Below, piece after piece: positions 59,211 to 64,000 of a stretch of DNA of 64,000 nt. This DNA is from Thermomonas paludicola (GTDB lineage: Bacteria > Pseudomonadota > Gammaproteobacteria > Xanthomonadales > Xanthomonadaceae). The notes below the pieces were generated by a model. That model was not told where the DNA came from and did not search any database. It saw nothing but the letters and a program-made list of their open reading frames with translations. Location of the stretch: positions 1,426,001-1,490,000 of the forward strand of contig NZ_CP093311.1 of assembly GCF_024498955.1 (NCBI RefSeq), given 5' to 3'. The translations under genes were made by a program, and so were the position numbers. The first letter of the stretch is position 1. The number at the start of each line of letters is the position of its first letter.

Positions 59211-60107
59211 ATGCCCCGCCCAGCTGCGTTCATGCATATCCCCTCAGCCGCCCTCGGTGCTTGCCTCTTGGCCGGCGTTGAACGCGATACGCGCGGCTGT
59301 GTTCTGGAAGAGGCGGAACGTTTCAATTACTACCCGGCAACGCCGATGGTGGTGATCTCATGGATTTTCGAGGGGACGCTGCATATGGTCGAGGAAGGTG
59401 GGTCGAGTTTCCAACCGATGCTCAGGCCGGCGTTGCCGCGTCTCGTCGTTTCCGGACCGCAACGCCGCCCTTCGGTCAGCTGGTCGCCAGGCGAGGTACA
59501 TGCGCTATCGGTCGGCTTTTATCCCGAAGCCATCGGCCGACTGATTGGCCGACCCATCGATCTCTATTTCGACCAGCACCTGCCGCTGGAAACGGTGGCT
59601 CCTACCGCACTTCTGCAAGCCTGTGAAGCCGTCTTCGGCGCCGCCGACCAGGATCCGTTTGCCGTGCTGGAGGCACAGTTCCAACCCTTGTGGCGAGAAC
59701 CGCGCCAAGCCAGCCCTGCCCCGTATCTGGGCAACTGGGTTCGATTACTGACGACACGCGCCACGCATTCGACCGCCGGGCAAAGCCTACGCCAGTGGCA
59801 GCGTCGGGTCCGCGACTGGACGGGCCAGAGCTACCGCGATCTGCAGCTTTTTGTCCGCGTCGAGGAAGCATTCATCCGCCGCACTGAAACGTGCAACAGC
59901 AGCGCACCGGACCTCGCCGACATTGCCGCCGACGCTGGCTTTGCCGACCAGTCGCACATGGGGCGCGAAGTCCGCCGGGTTACCGGCTTGTCGCCAGCCC
60001 GCTTTGGCGAACGCCTGGCGAACGACGAGGCCTTTTGGTATTACCGATTGGTGGAATCGTCTCGGAAAGAGGATTGCAAAGCAGGGGGAGTTACTTGCCG
60101 AATTTAG
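59211..60107 (+). CDS. AraC-family transcriptional regulator
   Basis: 298 aa. The N-terminal ligand-binding part resembles regulators with an AraC-binding-like fold. The C-terminal helix-turn-helix includes LADIAADAGFADQSHMGREV and RRVTGLSPARFGERL. It is divergent from the esterase gene, a usual regulator-target arrangement. The final residues (RKEDCKAGGVTCRI) are unlike the family and run into a possible gene remnant on the opposite strand. Confidence 0.9.
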   Translation: MPRPAAFMHIPSAALGACLLAGVERDTRGCVLEEAERFNYYPATPMVVISWIFEGTLHMVEEGGSSFQPMLRPALPRLVVSGPQRRPSVSWSPGEVHALSVGFYPEAIGRLIGRPIDLYFDQHLPLETVAPTALLQACEAVFGAADQDPFAVLEAQFQPLWREPRQASPAPYLGNWVRLLTTRATHSTAGQSLRQWQRRVRDWTGQSYRDLQLFVRVEEAFIRRTETCNSSAPDLADIAADAGFADQSHMGREVRRVTGLSPARFGERLANDEAFWYYRLVESSRKEDCKAGGVTCRI

Positions 60108-60204
60108 ACCTCAACTTGGTGATGATTTCGTCGACAGTAGAACCATCGCTCGTGGGCGCTTCAACACCGGCCTCTACAAAGGTCCGCCAGATGAACAATG
60201 TCAT
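60091..60204 (-). pseudogene. Possible small gene or C-terminal gene remnant
   Basis: A 37-codon frame (ATG 60204, stop 60091) reads MTLFIWRTFVEAGVEAPTSD followed by GSTVDEIITKLRSKFGK. Upstream the same frame continues to a stop without another plausible start. The composition looks coding, and the helix with a basic C-terminal end could be the tail of a longer protein. It overlaps the end of the AraC gene by 17 nt. Existence as a gene is uncertain. Confidence 0.25.
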
Positions 60205-60499
60205 GTCAGCCCCATCGAAATCTTCGGTGGAGGATAGCCCCGGCTTACGCCGTGCTGCGCATTCTCATACCCCCACACAGCTTTGGACAAGATAAAGGCC
60301 AGAACCCTGGATTTCATTGGGAATTCCGGCCTGTATTGGACTTGCTTGGATCAGAACATGGAGGTGGATGGCTGCCGCCCGAAAAACTGGCTATCTGGTT
60401 TAGTCAGCACTTCTGCGGGTTGCTGCGGTCAAACTCGTCTGCGATTGGATGTCGGTTCAATTCCCAAACCCGGAATCGAACCCGCGTCCGCATGGTGGT
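60108..60499. other. Gene-poor stretch between araC and hipA
   Basis: 392 bp without a confident gene, apart from the small remnant at its left end. GC content is lower than the surroundings and the sequence reads like decayed coding DNA. No promoter, repeat or tRNA could be supported. Confidence 0.4.
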
Positions 60500-61807
60500 T
60501 CAAACGGAGGGCTCGGCGGCTGCGTCATTGCCGGCGGCGGGGTCGGTAAGCCGCCGAATCGTCAGGGCGCAGCGTTGTTCAATCAAGGTATTGATTTGCT
60601 CAACCACAGCATTGCCAGCAAAACGGCGTCCGGGATCAGACTGGAGCTTGCGCGCCGTCGCTGGCAGTAACTTTGCCAATTCCAGAATTCGCCGTTTGGC
60701 CTGCGCCTTGGTAAAACCTACGCCTTCGGCGAACTGCTCCCAGTGCCGCGCCTGGACTTCGCTGAACTTGTACTTGCTGCCGATTTTCATCGCCATCTTC
60801 TGCGTCAGGGTTGGATACACCGCCGTCGACAGCGTGTCGTAGAACGGTGCCAGAACGGGGGCCGTGCCTGACTTACCATCTAAATACAGCAGAGAGAAAT
60901 TCTTGGCGTGCGCATCATGATTGCCGATCAGCGCATTGAAGATCACGCAGTCGAGCAGTCGCAGAACCTGCGGTGCACTGGGGCGCGTCGCACTGCGCAC
61001 CAGAGCAAAACACTGCGCCAGATCCGGACCACCTTCATTCTGGTATTTCATTTCGGGCACCACGCCCAGTGCTTGGCACAAGTCCTCTTGATGAAGCCGT
61101 TGCCGGTGCCCCTGCGCATCGATCAGTCGGTCGTAGCGCTCAACCAACAGAAACGAACGATCCAACACCCAATGGACTTTTGATTTTGCTGGCTTGAGCT
61201 GCATGGCCTCAGCCAGCACCATGCAAAATCCTTCGTTGATCACGCTGTCTTCAACAGCGTGGATGGCCGGTTTCAGGATGTGCGAGCTAGGCGTGCCGTT
61301 GAGGGGCAGCCCGATGCGCGTACCATCGAAAACCACTGGCAGCTTGTCTTGCGCGCCAGCCAAGGAAAGCCGCAAGCCGTCTTTGCCTGCCAGCATGGGA
61401 CGACGCGGCAATTCATCCAGGATGGCAACGACTTCGTCGTCGCTCAGCCATTGAACGTCATCGGTGCGGGTCGGCACAGGCAAAGCCTGCCCCGGCTCAA
61501 GGAACGTCACGGCTCCGGCGCATTCGCCACCGATGTGGTCCAGCAGCGCAAAGTCGTTCTGGCCCGAGACCTGGAACTGCTGCGCAATCAGGCGGCGCAT
61601 CTGCCCTTCCGGTAGAAGACCAGCAAAGAAGGGACGCGTTTTGCGATCATCGAACGGCTCCGCTTGCAGCGGCAGCGAGGCGGACAAGGCCACGGCGTCT
61701 TTATGTGACAGCCAATCGGGTGCGTAGCAAAAGTTTAGTCGTCCATCGACCAGCGCCAACGTGCCGACACGATCTGCGAAAAGCCAGACTTCCAGCTCAT
61801 GTGCCAT
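60500..61807 (-). CDS. hipA: HipA-family toxin kinase
   Basis: Serine/threonine-type kinase that phosphorylates a translation component (GltX in E. coli) and induces dormancy, 435 aa. The family motifs are present: SLAGAQDKLPV, HILKPA, the catalytic loop NALIGNHDAHAKNFSLLY and the metal-binding APFYDTLS. Start ATG 61807 overlaps the hipB stop by 11 nt; a GTG five codons upstream is possible. HipB binding and DNA occupancy by the complex normally repress the operon. Confidence 0.94.
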   Translation of the reverse strand: MAHELEVWLFADRVGTLALVDGRLNFCYAPDWLSHKDAVALSASLPLQAEPFDDRKTRPFFAGLLPEGQMRRLIAQQFQVSGQNDFALLDHIGGECAGAVTFLEPGQALPVPTRTDDVQWLSDDEVVAILDELPRRPMLAGKDGLRLSLAGAQDKLPVVFDGTRIGLPLNGTPSSHILKPAIHAVEDSVINEGFCMVLAEAMQLKPAKSKVHWVLDRSFLLVERYDRLIDAQGHRQRLHQEDLCQALGVVPEMKYQNEGGPDLAQCFALVRSATRPSAPQVLRLLDCVIFNALIGNHDAHAKNFSLLYLDGKSGTAPVLAPFYDTLSTAVYPTLTQKMAMKIGSKYKFSEVQARHWEQFAEGVGFTKAQAKRRILELAKLLPATARKLQSDPGRRFAGNAVVEQINTLIEQRCALTIRRLTDPAAGNDAAAEPSV

Positions 61808-62057
61808 GGTTGCCACCTTCACGTTGATCGTCGGTCACCGACGACGGCAAGCCGCTCAACTGGATCTCACCACCCAGTGCATCAACGACCCGCAGTACGT
61901 TTTCCAGTCGCAAGGTGGGCTTGCCTGCTTCAAGGTCGACAATGAAGCGCACACCCACCCCAGCCGCTAGCGCCAGCCGGGGCTGTGTCAGCCCGAGCTG
62001 CTTGCGAGCGGCACGCAGTGCATCGCCGAGTTGTTGAGGTGATCGAATGGATGTCAT
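61797..62057 (-). CDS. hipB: HipB antitoxin / operon repressor (Xre family)
   Basis: 86 aa with an Xre-type helix-turn-helix: LGDALRAARKQLGLTQPRLA and AAGVGVRFIVDLEAGKPTLR. It neutralises HipA and represses the hipBA promoter in characterised systems. It is immediately downstream of three palindromes, one of which covers the -10 region. It overlaps hipA by 11 nt. Confidence 0.93.
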   Translation of the reverse strand: MTSIRSPQQLGDALRAARKQLGLTQPRLALAAGVGVRFIVDLEAGKPTLRLENVLRVVDALGGEIQLSGLPSSVTDDQREGGNHGT

Positions 62058-62068
62058 GGCGCCATAAG

Positions 62069-62084
62069 TTTCCCGTTCGGGAAA
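62069..62084. promoter_or_regulatory. hipBA palindromic operator 1
   Basis: TTTCCCG-TT-CGGGAAA, centre 62076.5, a perfect inverted repeat. It abuts the -10 hexamer and would cover the transcription start. Confidence 0.75.
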
Positions 62085-62112
62085 TTATCAGGCACAACCG
62101 GACTAAGTGCAA
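62084..62112 (-). promoter_or_regulatory. Promoter of hipBA
   Basis: On the minus strand, -35 TTGCAC (62112-62107), a 17-bp spacer and -10 GATAAT (62089-62084). Operator 1 overlaps the start region and operator 2 lies just upstream of the -35. Confidence 0.65.
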
Positions 62113-62118
62113 GGGATA

Positions 62119-62134
62119 TTTCCCGACCGGGAAT
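62119..62134. promoter_or_regulatory. hipBA palindromic operator 2
   Basis: TTTCCCG-AC-CGGGAAT, centre 62126.5, exactly 50 bp from operator 1. Confidence 0.75.
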
Positions 62135-62160
62135 GTTGTGCATGGTTAGGGCATGATTCA

Positions 62161-62192
62161 GTCTTTTGTTTCCCGATCGGGAAGCAAAAGAC
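62161..62192. promoter_or_regulatory. hipBA palindromic operator 3, extended
   Basis: Core TTTCCCG-AT-CGGGAAG, centre 62176.5, exactly 50 bp from operator 2. The dyad extends outward (GTCTTTTG and CAAAAGAC), giving a 32-bp palindrome with a single mismatched pair. Confidence 0.75.
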
Positions 62193-62277
62193 AGCTCTCA
62201 TTCCAAATTGACACGCATTCACACCCAATGTGGCGCGGTTTCCTGAGGATTGGCAGGGATGCTTGCAGACTTTGCGG

Positions 62278-63453
62278 CTACGTTCTCTTGAGCAACCCGA
62301 GCAGGGCTAGAACGCAAAACAGCGCGCCCGCATAGAAGGTAAATGACGCTCCGAACTGATCCCACAGGAGTCCAGCGAGCGCGCTGGCGACCAGCATCGC
62401 GACACCACTGATCAAATTGAAGACGCCGTAAGCCGTGCCGCGCAGATCGGCAGGTGCAGTGTCCGCCACCATCGTGGCCAGCAATCCCTGGGTCATGCCC
62501 ATATGCACGCCCCATAGCGCCACACCCGCGACGACCGTCGTCCAGTGGTCGTTCCTGGCCAACACCAGATCGGCGCAAATCAGTACAACCAGGCCCCACG
62601 CCAACAAGGTCTTGTGGTTCATGCGATCGGACAGCTTGCCGAAGGGGTAGGCTGCGCCGGCATAAACCAGATTCATCGCCACCATCACCAGCGGCACCAG
62701 TGCCACCGGAATGCCGCCTTGTTGGGCACGAAGCACCAGGAAGGCCTCGCTGAACCTGGCCAGGGTGAACACCGCACCGACAACGACCACCCACCAATAC
62801 GAGGCGCTGAGTCGCATGATGTTCTCGCGGCAGATCGGGTTGGTCTTCTTTCCCTCCAGATGTCGTTCGGGCTCGCGGACTCCGAAAACCAGCAGCAGCA
62901 CAGCGAGCGTGCCCGGTATCACTGCAACCCAGAAGACTGCACGAAAGTCGTTGGCCCAGAGCAGCATCAGGCCAACGGCCAGTAATGGACCGACGAATGC
63001 GCCGACCGTATCCAGCGACTGCCGCAGACCGAAGGCGGCGCCCCGGACTTCGCTGGGAGTGATGTCCGCTACGAGTGCATCGCGCGGCGCGCCGCGAATC
63101 CCCTTGCCGATGCGGTCGAGAAAGCGTGCGGTAAGCACCATGCCGACTGAGGGTGCCAAGGCAAACAGTGGCTTGGTCAGCGCACCCAGCGCATAACCGG
63201 CCACCGCCAGGCCCTTGCGCTTGCCCAGGTAATCGCTGAGCGTGCCGGAAAACACCTTGACGATGAGCGCAGTCGATTCAGCGACTCCCTCGATCAGGCC
63301 CACGGTCAATGCGCTTGCTCCCAACACGCCGACCATGAACAGCGGCAGCAGGCTATGGATCATTTCCGATGAGATATCCATAAGCATGCTGACAAAGCCG
63401 AGAATCCAGATTCCCGCGGGAATTGTTCGGATTTCTCTTGAAGTTCTTGTCAT
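62278..63453 (-). CDS. MFS transporter
   Basis: 391 aa with about twelve membrane segments. The loop [18 protein letters not shown] and the conserved [21 protein letters not shown] after TM4 mark a major facilitator of a group often found beside metal-resistance genes. The substrate is unknown. It follows the YnfA-family gene and overlaps its 3' end by 101 nt. Last gene of a predicted three-gene operon. Confidence 0.9.
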   Translation of the reverse strand: MTRTSREIRTIPAGIWILGFVSMLMDISSEMIHSLLPLFMVGVLGASALTVGLIEGVAESTALIVKVFSGTLSDYLGKRKGLAVAGYALGALTKPLFALAPSVGMVLTARFLDRIGKGIRGAPRDALVADITPSEVRGAAFGLRQSLDTVGAFVGPLLAVGLMLLWANDFRAVFWVAVIPGTLAVLLLVFGVREPERHLEGKKTNPICRENIMRLSASYWWVVVVGAVFTLARFSEAFLVLRAQQGGIPVALVPLVMVAMNLVYAGAAYPFGKLSDRMNHKTLLAWGLVVLICADLVLARNDHWTTVVAGVALWGVHMGMTQGLLATMVADTAPADLRGTAYGVFNLISGVAMLVASALAGLLWDQFGASFTFYAGALFCVLALLGLLKRT

Positions 63454-63814
63454 GTCGATCCTGGGTAAGTTGGCGTGTCTTTGTTCGATCGACTCTTAAC
63501 CTTGGCTGAAATGCAATGATGCTCATGCCCGCCAAAGCCACAGCAGCACCCGCTATATCCCATGTTGAAGGTCGTATGCCATCCACCGCCCACAACCAGA
63601 CCAGGGCAGCGCCGATATAGACCCCGCCGTCGGCGGCGTATACACGACCTGATGCGGCGTCGTGCAAGGTCAGCAGCCACGCAAATGCGGCCAGGCTGGC
63701 CGCCGCAGGCAGCAGCAGCCACGCAGACCCGCCTTGCCGTAGCCAAAGCCACGGCAAATAGCAACCGACGATTTCCGCAATCACGGTGATGAGGTAAAGC
63801 AAGAACGTCTTCAC
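63353..63814 (-). CDS. YnfA/UPF0060-family membrane protein with an extended C-terminus
   Basis: 153 aa from GTG 63814. Residues 1-105 match the four-helix YnfA family closely ([41 protein letters not shown]). The family normally ends near residue 108; here 46 extra hydrophilic residues follow and overlap the MFS gene by 101 nt. A TAA in another frame (63498-63496) sits where the normal end would be, suggesting a frameshift near the 3' end or a real extension. The GTG start overlaps the upstream CDF stop by 4 nt. Function is not firmly known; small-multidrug-resistance-like efflux has been proposed for the family. Confidence 0.85.
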   Translation of the reverse strand: MKTFLLYLITVIAEIVGCYLPWLWLRQGGSAWLLLPAAASLAAFAWLLTLHDAASGRVYAADGGVYIGAALVWLWAVDGIRPSTWDIAGAAVALAGMSIIAFQPRLRVDRTKTRQLTQDRHDKNFKRNPNNSRGNLDSRLCQHAYGYLIGNDP

Positions 63815-64000
63815 GCCGTCGCTCCGACCGCTCCCGCTAGCTCCTCGCGGCAATGATGAATCTCAATAGTGGAGTGGACGATTTCTTCATGCACCGACAG
63901 GCGCTCACGCACTACATCGGGCGTCAGCGCTGCGTCATGGGTCACCACCGTCATCGCGCACGAATAAACCTGCTTGCCCACGCGCCAGACGTGCAGGTCG
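63811..64000 (-). CDS. Cation diffusion facilitator (DmeF-like), C-terminal part
   Basis: Only the last 62 residues are in the window: [20 protein letters not shown], then [19 protein letters not shown]. The DLHVWRVG block and the His-rich C-terminal domain are those of CDF metal exporters of the DmeF/CzcD group (cobalt, nickel or zinc). It is the first of three overlapping genes with the YnfA-family and MFS genes. The membrane domain lies beyond the window. Confidence 0.85.
   Translation of the reverse strand, partial: DLHVWRVGKQVYSCAMTVVTHDAALTPDVVRERLSVHEEIVHSTIEIHHCREELAGAVGATA

Noticed and set aside
60440..60500. T-arm-like strings (GGTTCAATTCC on plus, GGTTCGATTCC on minus) suggesting tRNA remnants
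   Set aside because: No matching T-stem, anticodon arm or acceptor stem could be built around either; probably chance.

Overview
The window is 64 kb of GC-rich, gene-dense chromosomal DNA. It looks like a Gammaproteobacterium of the Xanthomonadaceae/Lysobacteraceae type (Lysobacter, Thermomonas or Stenotrophomonas relatives). The assignment is an inference from gene content: AcnA and AcnB together, an AguA-AguB agmatine pathway, LapA-LapB, ClpS-ClpA, an L36-2 type RpmJ, and many GTG starts with 1-11 nt gene overlaps. I saw no rRNA, tRNA, CRISPR array, insertion sequence or phage module.

Layout. 1-4.7 kb: an RND efflux operon (adaptor, permease, and the first codons of a second permease). 4.9-6.1 kb: two mono-haem c-type cytochromes and a small protein. 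6.3-21.8 kb: polyhydroxybutyrate (PHB) and 3-hydroxybutyrate functions. These are a class III PHA synthase (PhaC/PhaE), an oligomer hydrolase, 3-hydroxybutyrate dehydrogenase, a NarL-type response regulator, a transporter-domain hybrid histidine kinase resembling CrbS/MxtR, an alcohol dehydrogenase, a TonB-dependent receptor and a GntP permease. A 137-bp tandem repeat carrying perfect DnaA boxes lies in the middle. 21.8-34 kb: dinB, a lipase, an MHS transporter, tex, a phosphopantetheinyl transferase, clpA/clpS and nudJ-mnmA-hflD. 34-41 kb: acnB, a PIN/AbrB toxin-antitoxin pair, a degenerate GGDEF protein and acnA. 41-48.5 kb: galU, a CapD/WbpM-type dehydratase, lapB-lapA, ihfB, rpsA and cmk, all on the minus strand. 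48.7-54.7 kb: rpmJ, agmatine degradation (aguA-aguB), a TraB-like protein, aat, infA and a cysteine-synthase-like enzyme. 54.8-60.1 kb: a GGDEF-EAL sensor, an esterase and a divergent AraC regulator. 60.5-62.2 kb: hipBA with three evenly spaced palindromes. 62.3-64 kb: an MFS transporter, a YnfA-family protein and the end of a cation diffusion facilitator, read as one minus-strand operon.

How the genes may work together. The 6.3-21.8 kb block contains what is needed to make PHB granules (PhaC/PhaE), cleave 3-hydroxybutyrate oligomers, oxidise the monomer to acetoacetate and import it, next to a two-component system of the type that senses small carboxylates and controls acetate use in other bacteria. 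ClpA, ClpS and Aat are core parts of the bacterial N-degron pathway. The two aconitases flank a stress-type cassette (toxin-antitoxin pair and GGDEF protein). The most unusual DNA features are the DnaA-box tandem repeat at 13.1-13.4 kb and the three hipBA palindromes whose centres are exactly 50 bp apart.
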